A stretch of 64,000 nt of DNA from Streptomyces triculaminicus (lineage in GTDB: Bacteria > Actinomycetota > Actinomycetes > Streptomycetales > Streptomycetaceae), in the NCBI RefSeq assembly GCF_017349075.1, contig NZ_JAFMOF010000002.1, forward strand, positions 992,001 to 1,056,000, given 5' to 3'. Each line of letters starts with the position of its first letter. Within the stretch, counting starts at the first letter, position 1. The notes below the pieces were generated by a model that worked only from the letters and a program-made list of their open reading frames with translations, was not told the DNA's origin and ran no database searches. A program made the position numbers and the translations under genes. Positions 19,146-27,504 of the stretch are shown here, one piece after another.

Positions 19146-19880
19146 ATGCGCGATTCCTCCACCGTCGTCCGCGGGGCCGCCGCCGGCCGGCTCCACGGCC
19201 GGCCGGCGGCGGCTGTGCGCGGCGGCCGTGCGTCCCTGCTGCTGGCCACGGCGGCGGTGGTCTACAACGACTGGCTGCTGGAATTCCTCCTGCCCACGGG
19301 CCTGGACGCCCGGCATTCCTACGTCAGCGAGCTGTACGCCGCCGACCAGCGCTTCCATGTCCTCTTCGGCGGCATCGAGATCATCGCCGCCGTGCTGGTG
19401 GTGACCGGCGCCCTGCTGGCCCGCGACCGCACGGCCGGCGGCCTGCCGTCGGCGGGCTGGTGGTCGCTGGTGGCCTTCGGGGCGTTCTCCGTGGCGGACG
19501 TCATCGTGCCCATGCACTGCGCGCCGTCCATCGAGCGCGGCTGTGAGGCCGTCAATCCCTGGCACACGACCACCAGCGCGCTCGTCCACGCCGCGCTGTT
19601 CGCCTCGATGGCGCTGCTCGTCCTCGCGTCCGGCCCCGGTCCCTGCCCGCGCCCGCTCATCCGCCGCCGGGGCCCGTGGGTGCTGGCCGGGGCCCTGCTG
19701 TCGGCCCTGGCCACGGTCGGCCCGCTGTTCGGCCGGCCGGGCTGGCACGGGGTTCCGCAGCGGGCCCATCTGGTGCTGGTGGGCGTGTGGTTCCTGCTGC
19801 TGGCCGGGGCCCTGCGCAAGACCCCCGAAACGGCGGACGCCCCCGTCGGCGCCCGTCGGGTGCCCGCCCCGGTCCGCTAG
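19146..19880 (+). CDS. DUF998 family integral membrane protein
   Basis: 244 residues with about six membrane segments. The motif RHSYVSELYAADQ after the first helix and the PMHCAPSIERGC loop are typical of DUF998 proteins. It begins nine bases after the preceding gene, with an AAGGAG ribosome site in between, and overlaps the convergent pqqC by four bases in a CTAG palindrome. Its biochemical role is not known. Confidence 0.75.
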   Translation: MRDSSTVVRGAAAGRLHGRPAAAVRGGRASLLLATAAVVYNDWLLEFLLPTGLDARHSYVSELYAADQRFHVLFGGIEIIAAVLVVTGALLARDRTAGGLPSAGWWSLVAFGAFSVADVIVPMHCAPSIERGCEAVNPWHTTTSALVHAALFASMALLVLASGPGPCPRPLIRRRGPWVLAGALLSALATVGPLFGRPGWHGVPQRAHLVLVGVWFLLLAGALRKTPETADAPVGARRVPAPVR

Positions 19881-20641
19881 GGCGTGTCCTGGGGCGGACA
19901 CCCTCCAGGCGGGGCGGAGTCCGTCCTGCCCGCGTGGTCGAGGGCGTCGAGCATGCTCCACAGCACGTCGCACTTGAACGTCAGGGCGGCGAGCGCCGCG
20001 TCCTGCAGCTGACGGGTCGTGCAGTACGACAGGACCAGGCCCAGGGCGTGCCGGGCGTCGTCGGCGACCGCCGCCGGACGGGTGGTGAAGTAGCCGTGGC
20101 CGGAGGGGTCGACCCAGGGGTAGTGGGTGCGCAGCGCGGCGAGCCGGTCGCGCATCAGGCCTGGCGCGAACAGCTCGGTCAGACAGGCGGCGACGGCCTC
20201 GATCCAGGGGCGCGTGCGGCAGAAGGTCACATAGGCGTCCGTGGCGAAGCGGACGCCGGGCAGGACGTGGCGTTCGTCCAGCACCTCGGCGCGGGTCAGT
20301 CCCGCGGCCTCGGCGAGGGCGAGCCACTGGGCGTTGCCGCCGTGCCCCTCGGCCGTGCCGTCCTGGTAGGTGATGCGCTCGGTCCAGCGGCGGCGCACCT
20401 CGGGCACGGGACAGTTGGCGACGATGGCCGCGTCCTTCTGCGGCAGCAGCTTCTGGTAGTACCAGCGGTTGGCGATCCAGCGCCGCAGCTCCGGCCCGGT
20501 CAGGCCCCCTTGGTGCAGCCGCAGGTGCACCGGGTGCCGGGACCAGTACTGATCGGCGTGGGCGTGCAGCGCGGTGGTGAACGCCGAGCGGGTCAGACAC
20601 CCCTCGTGCCCGGCGTCCGCCCCCGGGCCGGGCGCCGTCAC
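19877..20641 (-). CDS. pqqC: Pyrroloquinoline-quinone synthase PqqC
   Basis: 254 residues from GTG 20641 (an in-frame GTG at 20644 is one codon longer). PqqC carries out the last ring-closing eight-electron oxidation in PQQ synthesis. The family motifs are all present: IANRWYYQKLLPQKDAAIVA, ERHVLPGVRFATDAYVTF, LTELFAPGLM, HYPW and FKCDVLWSMLDALDH. No pqqB, pqqD or pqqE is found in the window, so it is an orphan copy or the rest lies elsewhere. Its GTG overlaps the stop of a 22-codon reading frame (GTGA) that looks like a PqqA precursor peptide. Confidence 0.9.
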   Translation of the reverse strand: MTAPGPGADAGHEGCLTRSAFTTALHAHADQYWSRHPVHLRLHQGGLTGPELRRWIANRWYYQKLLPQKDAAIVANCPVPEVRRRWTERITYQDGTAEGHGGNAQWLALAEAAGLTRAEVLDERHVLPGVRFATDAYVTFCRTRPWIEAVAACLTELFAPGLMRDRLAALRTHYPWVDPSGHGYFTTRPAAVADDARHALGLVLSYCTTRQLQDAALAALTFKCDVLWSMLDALDHAGRTDSAPPGGCPPQDTP

Positions 20642-20706
20642 CACCGGGCGGCGAACGCGGTGACCTCGGCCGGGAGCGGGCCCGCCACGGCAGGAGCGGT
20701 CGTCAA
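20638..20706 (-). CDS. PqqA-like 22-residue peptide with Phe in place of Tyr
   Basis: A short frame from TTG 20706 encodes MTTAPAVAGPLP followed by AEVTAFAARW. PqqA precursors are 22-30 residues and carry E-x3-Y near the C-terminus, commonly EVTxY; here the glutamate is kept but the fourth position after it is Phe (TTC). A GAGAGGGGA ribosome site lies seven bases before the TTG, and the TGA overlaps the pqqC GTG by four bases, so translation would be coupled. Position, length and motif all fit pqqA. The missing tyrosine means it cannot give PQQ by the known route. It could be a decayed copy. No other annotation would detect it. Confidence 0.5.
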   Translation of the reverse strand: MTTAPAVAGPLPAEVTAFAARW

Positions 20707-20929
20707 GGACGTTCCCCTCTCTCGTCTCCCCGGCGCGGGCGGCACCGTGGCATCCACCGGGGCACGCGAGCCCCGCCGTCAAGGGTCGGTAATGCCGGCC
20801 ACCGCCCGCAATCGCTGGAACGGGTGAACGAGCCGGACGCCCGGCGAGCGGGCCCTCGCCCGGACGAGGGAAGTCCGGTCACATCGGCCCCTTCCGTTTA
20901 TGGCGCCGGGCCCTGGGTACCCGGCGCCG

Positions 20930-21964
20930 ATGATGAAGAGAACGAAGCCGTCCGTCGTGGTGGTGACCGGTGCCAGCGGCGGCGTGGGGCGTGCCACGGC
21001 CAGGGCGTTCGCCCGGCAGGGCGCCTGCGTCGCGCTGCTGGCGCGCGGGCACAAGGGGCTGGAGGCCGCGGCCGCCGAGGTGCGCACGCGCGGCGGCCAG
21101 GCGCTGGTGGTGCCCGTGGACGTGGCCGACCACCGGCAGGTCACCGACGCGGCGAACCGCGTGGAAGAGGTGTTCGGGCCCGTCGACGTGTGGGTCAACA
21201 ACGCCTTCACCGGCGTGTTCGCCCCCTTCGTCGAGATCGAGCCCGAGGAGTTCCGCCGCGTCACCGAGGTCACCTATCTGGGCTATGTGTACGGCACCCA
21301 CGCCGCGCTCTCCCGCATGCTCCCGCGCGACCACGGCACCGTCGTCCAGGTGGGCTCGGCCCTCGCCTACCGCGGGCTGCCCCTGCAGTCCGCCTACAGC
21401 GGTGCCGAGCACGCCATCCAGGGCTGGCACGAGGCCCTGCGGTGCGAGCTGCTCCACCAGCGCAGCAAGGTCCGTACGACCATGGTGCAGCTGCCCGCCC
21501 TGAACACCCCGCAGTTCGGCTGGGTGCTCAACCGCATGCCGCGCCGTCCCCGTCCCGTACCGCCCGTCTACGAGCCGGAACTCGCCGCCCGCGCCATCGT
21601 GCACGCCGCCGCCCATCCGCGCCGCCGCGAGTACTGGGTCGGAGCCAGCACCGTCGCCACCCTCGTCGCCAACGCCGTCGCGCCCGGCCTGATGGACCGC
21701 TACCTCGCCCGGACGGCCTACGCCGCGCAGCAGCGCTCCGATCCCGCTCCGGTGACGTCGCCGGTGAACCTGTGGCATCCGGTCGACGGCGACGGCGGCC
21801 ACGACTACGGCGCGCACGGCGACTTCGGCAGGGGCGCGCGGGTGCACGGGCCCCAGCTGTGGCTCTCGGAGCACCGGGGCGCCCTGGCCGGCGGGGCGGC
21901 GTTCGCCGCCGCCGCGCTGGCCGCGGCCCGGATGCGGACGGATCATGGGCACCATGACCGGTGA
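20930..21964 (+). CDS. Short-chain dehydrogenase/reductase
   Basis: About 344 residues; start at 20930 or the adjacent ATG 20933. The NAD(P) motif is VVVTGASGGVGRATARAFAR, then DVAD, NNAF in place of NNAG, and the catalytic Ser/Tyr in QVGSALAYRGLPLQSAYSG. After the active Tyr, EHAIQ replaces the usual YxxxK lysine (Y-S-G-A-E), so the catalytic lysine may be missing, which is unusual. A C-terminal extension of about 90 residues ends in an Ala-rich stretch (GGAAFAAAALAAARM). Substrate unknown. It overlaps the next gene. Confidence 0.82.
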   Translation: MMKRTKPSVVVVTGASGGVGRATARAFARQGACVALLARGHKGLEAAAAEVRTRGGQALVVPVDVADHRQVTDAANRVEEVFGPVDVWVNNAFTGVFAPFVEIEPEEFRRVTEVTYLGYVYGTHAALSRMLPRDHGTVVQVGSALAYRGLPLQSAYSGAEHAIQGWHEALRCELLHQRSKVRTTMVQLPALNTPQFGWVLNRMPRRPRPVPPVYEPELAARAIVHAAAHPRRREYWVGASTVATLVANAVAPGLMDRYLARTAYAAQQRSDPAPVTSPVNLWHPVDGDGGHDYGAHGDFGRGARVHGPQLWLSEHRGALAGGAAFAAAALAAARMRTDHGHHDR

Positions 21965-22553
21965 CAAGAACCTGACCGACTCCCGGCGGCGCACCGTGCT
22001 CGCCCGGCACGCCGAGGCGCTCGACCTCTTCACCGACCGGGTGCACGCCATCCGCCCGGAGCAGTGGGACGCGCCCACGCCGTGCACCGAGTGGACCGTG
22101 CGCGATCTGGTGAACCACCTGGCCGTCGAGCAGATGTGGGTGCCGCCGATGCTGGCCGGCTCGACCGTGGAGGAGGTCGGCGACGCCTTCGACGGCGACC
22201 GGCTCGGCGAGGACCCCGTCGGCGTCTGGGACCGGGCGGCCGCCACGGCCCAGGAGGCCTTCGGCGCCCATGAGGCGCTGGACCGCACGGTGCAGCTGTC
22301 GTTCGGCAGCACGGCCGCCCACGCCTACTGCGCGCAGATGATCGCCGACCTGGTGGTGCACGCCTGGGACCTCTCGCGCGCGATCGGCGCCGAGGAACAC
22401 CCCTCGAAGGAGCTCGTGGACTTCACCCTGCACGAGGTGGAGCCGTACGCCGACGACCTCTCGGGCTCGGGCCTGTTCGCGAAGCCGGTGCCGCCGCCCC
22501 CCGGCGCCGACACCTGGCAGAAGCTGCTCGCCAAGCTCGGCCGGCGACCCTGA
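21945..22553 (+). CDS. TIGR03086-type DinB-like metal-binding protein
   Basis: 202 residues from ATG 21945 (a second ATG is at 21954). WDAPTPCTEWTVRDLVNHLA is the signature of this maleylpyruvate-isomerase/DinB-fold group, and the histidines in VNHLA and VVHAWDLSRA would complete a three-His metal site. Homologues are often mycothiol-dependent enzymes, but the substrate here is unknown. The start lies within the 3' end of the SDR gene, so the two are co-translated. A set of CCTGACG-like direct repeats follows the stop. Confidence 0.8.
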   Translation: MGTMTGDKNLTDSRRRTVLARHAEALDLFTDRVHAIRPEQWDAPTPCTEWTVRDLVNHLAVEQMWVPPMLAGSTVEEVGDAFDGDRLGEDPVGVWDRAAATAQEAFGAHEALDRTVQLSFGSTAAHAYCAQMIADLVVHAWDLSRAIGAEEHPSKELVDFTLHEVEPYADDLSGSGLFAKPVPPPPGADTWQKLLAKLGRRP

Positions 22554-22582
22554 CGTCCTGACGCCCTGATGCCCTGACGTCA
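22549..22582. repeat. Short CCTGAnGn direct repeats between convergent genes
   Basis: CCTGACGT, CCTGACGC, CCTGATGC and CCTGACGT follow one another, and the last runs into CAGG to give the palindrome CCTGACGTCAGG. The run covers the 3' border of the DinB-like gene and the end of the DJ-1 gene. It may act as a weak terminator; no stronger hairpin is visible between these convergent genes. Confidence 0.5.
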
Positions 22583-23134
22583 GGCCCCGCCACCCCCCTC
22601 GGCCTTGCGGAACTCGGCGGTGAACGCGTCGCAGAACGCCTTGAGGTCGTCCGGCTTACGGCTGGTGATCAGCGTGTTGGGCCCATGGGTGCACACCTTG
22701 ACCTGCTCGTCGACCCAGGACCCGCCCGCGTTCTGGATGTCCGTGCGCAGGCTCGGCCACGACGTCAGGGTGCGGCCGCGCAGCACGTCGGCCTCGACCA
22801 GCGTCCACAGGCCGTGACAGATCGCGGCCACCGGCTTGCCGGACGTGAAGAAGCCACGGGCGAACGCCACCGCCCGCTCGTCCAGGCGCAGGAAGTCGGG
22901 GCTCGCGACCCCGCCCGGCAGCACCAGGGCGTCGTACTCCGCGGTGCCCGCCTCGGCCACCGTCCTGTCGACGGGGAAGGTGTCGCCCCGGTCGAGGTGG
23001 TGGAACGCCTGGATCCTCCCCGGCTTCGTCGAGACGAGGTGCGGGGTGCCGCCCGCCTCCTCGACCGCCTTCCAGGGGGTGGTGACCTCGACCTGTTCGG
23101 CGCCCTCCGGCGCCACCAGGAACGCGACCTTCAT
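22580..23134 (-). CDS. DJ-1/PfpI family type-1 glutamine amidotransferase-like protein
   Basis: 184 residues. Nucleophile elbow AAICHGLW with Cys106 and the adjacent His, plus YDALVLPGG and the acidic residue in LVAPEGAEQ, match PfpI/YhbO stress proteins (glyoxalase III or protein-deglycase type). The ATG overlaps the stop of the membrane-protein gene upstream (ATGA), making it the last gene of a three-gene operon with a TPP enzyme. It probably detoxifies reactive aldehydes; this is inferred from family knowledge. Confidence 0.88.
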   Translation of the reverse strand: MKVAFLVAPEGAEQVEVTTPWKAVEEAGGTPHLVSTKPGRIQAFHHLDRGDTFPVDRTVAEAGTAEYDALVLPGGVASPDFLRLDERAVAFARGFFTSGKPVAAICHGLWTLVEADVLRGRTLTSWPSLRTDIQNAGGSWVDEQVKVCTHGPNTLITSRKPDDLKAFCDAFTAEFRKAEGGGGA

Positions 23135-23793
23135 GACGGCTTCCCTTCTGTCGGGTACTCGGCGAGCCGAGCGCCCGTTCGCTCCGTAGCCCGGTTCTTC
23201 CTCCCCCTCCACGCCCCCCGGCCTCCGCGCTTCCTTCCCGCGCGCAGGCAGCGCACCAGCTCCTCCCCGTAGGGCAGGGCGATGAACGCCGCCACCCCGA
23301 GCCCGATCCCGGCCAGGTAGCCGCGCGGCAGCGGTGTGCGGCGCGGCACCAGCCGCCAGGCCGTCGGATCGCCCCCGCCGCCGCGCAGCAGTGAGCGGGC
23401 CTGCGCGGGGTGCAGGCATATCAGCGAGGCCAGGGCCGCGAACGGCAGCGTCTCCAGGAAGCTGTGGACGTGCTGCTCGACCGGCTTGACCGCGCGGTCG
23501 CCGCGCACCGCCGTGCGCACGTCCCACAGCGCGGTGGCCTCGTGCGCGGCCGTCGCCCCCAGCTGCACGGCGAGCAGCAGCGGATTGACCTCGCACACCA
23601 GGGTGAGCGCGATGGGCACGCCCACCTCGGTCATCATCAGCGCGTGGATGGCCGACTCGCGGGTGCCGGAGGTGTCCTCGATGTGGGTGCGCCGGTGCAA
23701 CACCCAGTCGGCGACACCGGGGACGAACCAGCCGGGCAGCAGCCCGTACATCAGATAGCGGGTGGTGGCGGCCTCGACGGTGTCGGACGTCAT
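23131..23793 (-). CDS. Polytopic membrane protein of unknown function
   Basis: 220 residues with about five hydrophobic stretches, including LMYGLLPGWFVPGVADWVL, GVPIALTLVCEVNPLLLAV and GYLAGIGLGVAAFIALPYG, and a very basic tail. Conserved-looking polar motifs are ADWVLHRRTHIEDTSG and a histidine-rich EQHVHSFLETLPF. The ATG overlaps the stop of the TPP-enzyme gene and its stop overlaps the DJ-1 ATG, so all three are coupled. I do not recognise the family. The frame stays open far upstream inside the TPP gene, which is a shadow. Confidence 0.75.
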   Translation of the reverse strand: MTSDTVEAATTRYLMYGLLPGWFVPGVADWVLHRRTHIEDTSGTRESAIHALMMTEVGVPIALTLVCEVNPLLLAVQLGATAAHEATALWDVRTAVRGDRAVKPVEQHVHSFLETLPFAALASLICLHPAQARSLLRGGGGDPTAWRLVPRRTPLPRGYLAGIGLGVAAFIALPYGEELVRCLRAGRKRGGRGAWRGRKNRATERTGARLAEYPTEGKPS

Positions 23794-25607
23794 GACGGTC
23801 CTCCCGGGGTGGCGGACTTCCCTCGGCCGCCGGGCAGGAACTCCTGGATCTTCGCCTTGATGCCCTGCCGCAGCACGCCCTTGCGGTCGGCGTCGCCCTT
23901 GAGCAGGGAGGCCGCCGTCGCCTCGATCTGGTCCCAGTCCGCGTGCGGGGGGATCGGCGGCACCGCCGGGTCGGTGACGAACTCCACCACGGCGGGCCCC
24001 GGCGCGGCCAGGGCCTCGCGCCAGGCGTCCTCGACCTCGTCCGGCTTCTCCACCCGGATCCCGGTCAGCCCGAGCAGCTCGGCGAATCGGGCGTAGGGGA
24101 CGTCGGGCAGTTCCTGCGAGGGCAGGAACTCCGGGGAGCCGCCCATGGCGCGCAGCTCCCACGTCACCTGGTTGAGGTCCCGGTTGTTCCACACGCCCAC
24201 CACGAGCCGTTGGTCCTCCCACTGGTGCCGGTACTTGGCCACCGTGATCAGCTCGGCCATGCCGTTCATCTGCATCGCCCCGTCCCCGACCAGCGCCACC
24301 ACCGGCCGGTCCGGGTGGGCGAACTTCGCCCCGATCGCGTACGGCACCCCGCAGCCCATCGTCGCCAGCGTCCCCGACAGGGAGCCGCGCATCGTGCCGC
24401 GCAGGGTGATGTGCCGGGCGTACCAGTTCGCCACCGAACCGGAGTCCGAGGTCAGGATCGCGTCGTCCGGCAGCAGCGGCGACAGCGCCCGCGCCACGTG
24501 CTCGGGGTTCACCGGCTCGGCGCTCACCGCGGCCCGCCGCGCCATCACCTCCTTCCACCGCTGCGCGTTGGCGATCACCTGGCTCTGCCAGCCGCGCCGG
24601 TCCTGGCGCTCCAGCAGTGGGATCAGCGCCTCCAGCGTGGCCCGCGCGTCGCCGATCAGGTTGACCTCGTAGGGGTAGCGCAGCCCCGCCAGATGCGGGT
24701 CGATCTCGATCTGCACGCCCCGCGCCGCGCCGAACTCCGGCAGGAACTCCGCGTAGGGGAAGTTGGACCCGATCGTCAGCAGCGTGTCGCAGTCGCGCAT
24801 CAGCTCGTAGGAGGGACGGGTGCCCAGCAGCCCGATCGAGCCGGTGACGTACGGCAGCTCGTCGCTGAGCACGTCCAGGCCCAGCAGCGCCTTCGCCACC
24901 CCCGCGCCCAGGATCTCGGCGACCCGCTCCACCTCGCCGCGGGCCCCGGCGGCGCCCTGGCCCACGAGGATCGCCACCTTCCGGCCGGCGTTGAGGACCT
25001 GCGCCGCGCGCTCGAGCGCGTCGGGCGAGGGCAGCGCCTGCCAGCCGCTGCGGTCCAGGCTGGAGGGCACCATCGTGTGGTCGTGGGTGGGCGGGGTGTA
25101 CGGGAGGTCCTGCACGTCGGCGTGGACGATGACGGCCGTGGGGGCGCGGCGCGCGTAGGCGGTGCGGATGGCCCGGTCCAGGACGTTCGGCAGCTGCTCG
25201 GGGACCGTGACGGTCTCCAGGAACTCCGAGGCGACGTCCTTGAAGAGCGTGTGCAGGTCCACCTCCTGCTGGTACGCGCCGCCCATCGCGGAGCGGGCCG
25301 TCTGGCCCACGATCGCCAGCACCGGCACGTGGTCGAGCTTGGCGTCGTAGAGGCCGTTGAGCAGGTGGATCGCCCCCGGCCCCGACGTCGCCACGCACAC
25401 CCCCAGTCGCCCGCTGAACTTGGCGTACCCCACGGCCTCGAGCGCCGCCGTCTCCTCGTGCCGGGCCTGGACGAACCTCGGCTGGTCCTCGGCCCGCCCC
25501 CAGGCCGTCAGCAGCCCGTTGATCCCATCCCCCGGGTAGCCGAAGACCCGTTCCACACCCCACTCGCGCAGGCGCGCCAGGATGCGGTCGGAAACCTGCT
25601 CGCTCAT
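23790..25607 (-). CDS. Thiamine-pyrophosphate enzyme, pyruvate oxidase/acetolactate synthase type
   Basis: 605 residues from ATG 25607, preceded by GAGAGGAAC. N-terminal Pyr domain with the cofactor-activating Glu in RHEETAALEAVGYAK, a central domain, and the PP domain with the TPP motif GDGAMQMNGMAEL to NNRDLNQ. It resembles PoxB-type pyruvate dehydrogenases (quinone); the short LKGDADRKGVLRQGIKAKIQ tail could be a membrane-contact segment as in PoxB. It leads an operon with a membrane protein and a DJ-1 protein. A frame upstream of 25607 has no ribosome site. Confidence 0.88.
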   Translation of the reverse strand: MSEQVSDRILARLREWGVERVFGYPGDGINGLLTAWGRAEDQPRFVQARHEETAALEAVGYAKFSGRLGVCVATSGPGAIHLLNGLYDAKLDHVPVLAIVGQTARSAMGGAYQQEVDLHTLFKDVASEFLETVTVPEQLPNVLDRAIRTAYARRAPTAVIVHADVQDLPYTPPTHDHTMVPSSLDRSGWQALPSPDALERAAQVLNAGRKVAILVGQGAAGARGEVERVAEILGAGVAKALLGLDVLSDELPYVTGSIGLLGTRPSYELMRDCDTLLTIGSNFPYAEFLPEFGAARGVQIEIDPHLAGLRYPYEVNLIGDARATLEALIPLLERQDRRGWQSQVIANAQRWKEVMARRAAVSAEPVNPEHVARALSPLLPDDAILTSDSGSVANWYARHITLRGTMRGSLSGTLATMGCGVPYAIGAKFAHPDRPVVALVGDGAMQMNGMAELITVAKYRHQWEDQRLVVGVWNNRDLNQVTWELRAMGGSPEFLPSQELPDVPYARFAELLGLTGIRVEKPDEVEDAWREALAAPGPAVVEFVTDPAVPPIPPHADWDQIEATAASLLKGDADRKGVLRQGIKAKIQEFLPGGRGKSATPGGPS

Positions 25608-25882
25608 GCTGTTCCTCTCCACTGCCGCCCGGTGCGGGGCGGCCTCGCGTCGCCCCGGGACGTGCTCGTCGAGGGCCTCGCCGTACTCCGTCATCGCGGT
25701 GGGATCCCCCGGGGCCGCGCGGTGAGCTCAAACGCAACGGGTAACCCCCGGGCGCCGCGATGAAACCTCCCGGTTCGCGGTTCGCGGTGCGGCGGGGTGG
25801 CGTCCCGCCCTGGCCCGCCCGATGTCCGATACTCGGTCGCGAGTCCGGTTCGGCCCGATTGGGCAGGGAAGGTGGAGGAACG

Positions 25883-26053
25883 GTGCTGCGCAGGGCGGCC
25901 GCGGCCGCGGAGGTCCTCGGCTGGTGGGTGGTGCTCACCGCCGTGTGGACCGTACTGATCGGCTCGGTGGACCCGCTCGAGACGGCCGTCGGCGCCGCGG
26001 CCGCGCTCCTGGCCGCCTGCGCCGCCCGCGGCGCCCGGCGGGCGGCGGCCTGA
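25883..26053 (+). CDS. Short MrpE-like antiporter subunit
   Basis: 56 residues from GTG 25883, with GGTGGAGGAA just before it. Two hydrophobic helices (WWVVLTAVWTVLIGS and AVGAAAALLAACAA) resemble the N-terminus of MrpE/MnhE, but the usual subunit has about 150 residues. It is the first gene of the cation-antiporter operon. It may be a natural short form or a truncated copy; the call depends mainly on operon position. Confidence 0.55.
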   Translation: MLRRAAAAAEVLGWWVVLTAVWTVLIGSVDPLETAVGAAAALLAACAARGARRAAA

Positions 26054-26054
26054 G

Positions 26055-26484
26055 GTGAACGGGTGGCTCGTGGCCGCCGCCGTGCTCGTCGTCGCCGGCC
26101 TGGGCCCGAGCCTGTGGGGCGTCGCGCGCGGCGGGGCCGGCCGGCGCGTCGTCGCCCAGAACACGGCGACCCTGCTGCTGTGCCTGGTGTTCCTCCTGCT
26201 CTCCCAGGGGTACGGGCGGCCGTCGTACACCGACCTCGCGCTGGTGACCTCGGTGCTGGGACCGACCGGGACGCTCGTCTTCGTCCGGCTGCTCGGCGAC
26301 GAGATCGACGCGCCCCCGCCGGGCCTGCACCTGCTCACCCCCTCGTCGCCGTCGGCACCCCGCCACCCTCGTCCCGCTGTGCGTCGCCACCGGCCCCGGC
26401 CGGGCCCTGCTCAAACTGCTCCTCATCGGCGCCCTGCTGATGGCCGGCGGGATCGTCACCTCCAAGGCCCTGCGCCATGCGTGA
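26055..26484 (+). pseudogene. MrpF joined to an MrpG remnant, with two frameshifts
   Basis: From GTG 26055 the frame encodes a convincing MrpF (GAGRRVVAQNTATLLLCLV, PSYTDLALVTSVLGPTGTLVF, VRLLGDE) but has no stop where MrpF should end. It continues directly into GLHLLTP, a typical MrpG segment. The rest of MrpG is present only after two frame changes: VAVGTP, then ATLVPLCVATGPGRALLKLL and ALLMAGGIVTSKALRHA, ending at TGA 26484. Both shifts fall in C-runs (26338-26342 and 26358-26361), each explained by one missing base. The MrpF stop and the MrpG N-terminus appear deleted. As read, the frame runs on out of register to 26693. Confidence 0.6.
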
Positions 26485-26743
26485 GGCCCTGGACGACACG
26501 CTCGTCGCCGCCTCGCTGCTGCTCGTCGCGGCCGCCGCCACCGCCGCCGCGCTCACCCGCGACCCCGCCCGGCAGGCGGTCGTGCTCTCCCTGCTCGCCC
26601 TCGCCCTCGCCCTCGCCCTGCTCTTCACCGTGCTGCAGGCGCCCGACGTGGCCCTGTCCCAGCTCGCGGTCGGCTCGGCGGTCACCCCGCTGATGATCCT
26701 GCTGACGGTCCGCCGGGTCCGCCGCCGGAGGCGGCGCGAGTGA
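26477..26743 (+). CDS. DUF4040 / MbhD-like antiporter subunit
   Basis: 88 residues, three hydrophobic helices, with the motif VLQAPDVALSQLAVGSAVTP, the same signature as the MbhD/DUF4040 domain (equivalent to part of the MrpA C-terminus), which lines a proton path. The ATG overlaps the end of the MrpG remnant, and its stop overlaps the GTG of the next gene (GTGA). A strongly basic tail (RRVRRRRRRE) ends the protein. Confidence 0.8.
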   Translation: MREALDDTLVAASLLLVAAAATAAALTRDPARQAVVLSLLALALALALLFTVLQAPDVALSQLAVGSAVTPLMILLTVRRVRRRRRRE

Positions 26744-27504
26744 CGCGCCGGGCGCGGCTGTGGGTGCTGGCCGCCGGACTGCTCGGCACGGCGGCGCTGT
26801 TCGCGGCCGCCTGCCTGCGCATGCCGCCGTTCGGCGGCACCTGGCACCCCTACGGCGACCGGGCCGTCGCGGCCGCGATCGCGCAGCGCACCGCCAACAC
26901 CGTCTCCTCCGTCAACTTCGACCAGCGCGCCCTCGACACCCTCGGCGAGGAGAGCATCCTCTTCGCCGCCGTCCTCGGCACGGTCGTCCTGCTGCGCCGC
27001 ACGCCCGACGAACGCCGCGTCGCCCCGCAGCCCGCGTCCGTACCGCCCGCCCTGCGCCGCTACGCGATCACCGTGCTGCCCCTGGCCCTCCTCATCGGGC
27101 TGTACGTCGTCGCCCACGGCCAGCTCAGCCCGGGCGGCGGCTTCCAGGGCGGCGTGGTCGTCGCCACCGCCCTGCACCTGCTCTACATCGGCGTCGACCA
27201 CCGCGCCCTGGAACGCGTCCGCCCGGTGGGCCTGTACGAACTCGCCGACGGCGTCGGCGAGGGGGCGTACGTCGTCCTCGGCGCCGCCGGGCTCCTCGCC
27301 GGCTCGGCCTACCTGGCCAACACCCTCCCGCACGGCACCTTCAACACCCTGGCCTCCGGCGGCACGGTCCCGCTGCTCAACGCCGCCGTGGGCATGGAGG
27401 TCGCCTCCGCCGTGGTCGTCCTGCTCGCCCGCTTCCTCGCCCAGGCCCTGGAGATCGTGGACGAGAAGACCGTGGACGAGAAGGAAGAGAAGGAGAAGGA
27501 GTGA
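26740..27504 (+). CDS. mnhB: Monovalent cation/proton antiporter subunit B (MnhB-like)
   Basis: 254 residues. An N-terminal MbhE-like part (GTWHPYGDRAVAAAIAQRTA, NTVSSVNFDQRALDTLGEES) precedes the MnhB domain with HGQLSPGGGFQGGVVVATA, the best family mark. The C-terminus is a short charged repeat (VDEKTVDEKEEKEKE). The gene overlaps both neighbours by four bases (GTGA), so the antiporter proteins are made in a coupled series. It forms part of the membrane complex exchanging Na+ or K+ for H+. Confidence 0.88.
   Translation: MTRRARLWVLAAGLLGTAALFAAACLRMPPFGGTWHPYGDRAVAAAIAQRTANTVSSVNFDQRALDTLGEESILFAAVLGTVVLLRRTPDERRVAPQPASVPPALRRYAITVLPLALLIGLYVVAHGQLSPGGGFQGGVVVATALHLLYIGVDHRALERVRPVGLYELADGVGEGAYVVLGAAGLLAGSAYLANTLPHGTFNTLASGGTVPLLNAAVGMEVASAVVVLLARFLAQALEIVDEKTVDEKEEKEKE

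Noticed and set aside
19877..20710. A working PQQ biosynthesis operon
   Set aside because: Only pqqC and a Tyr-less PqqA-like peptide are present; no pqqB, pqqD or pqqE is nearby.
25608..25694. Longer N-terminus for the TPP enzyme (start at 25694)
   Set aside because: The good ribosome site and the family N-terminus are at ATG 25607; the extension has neither.
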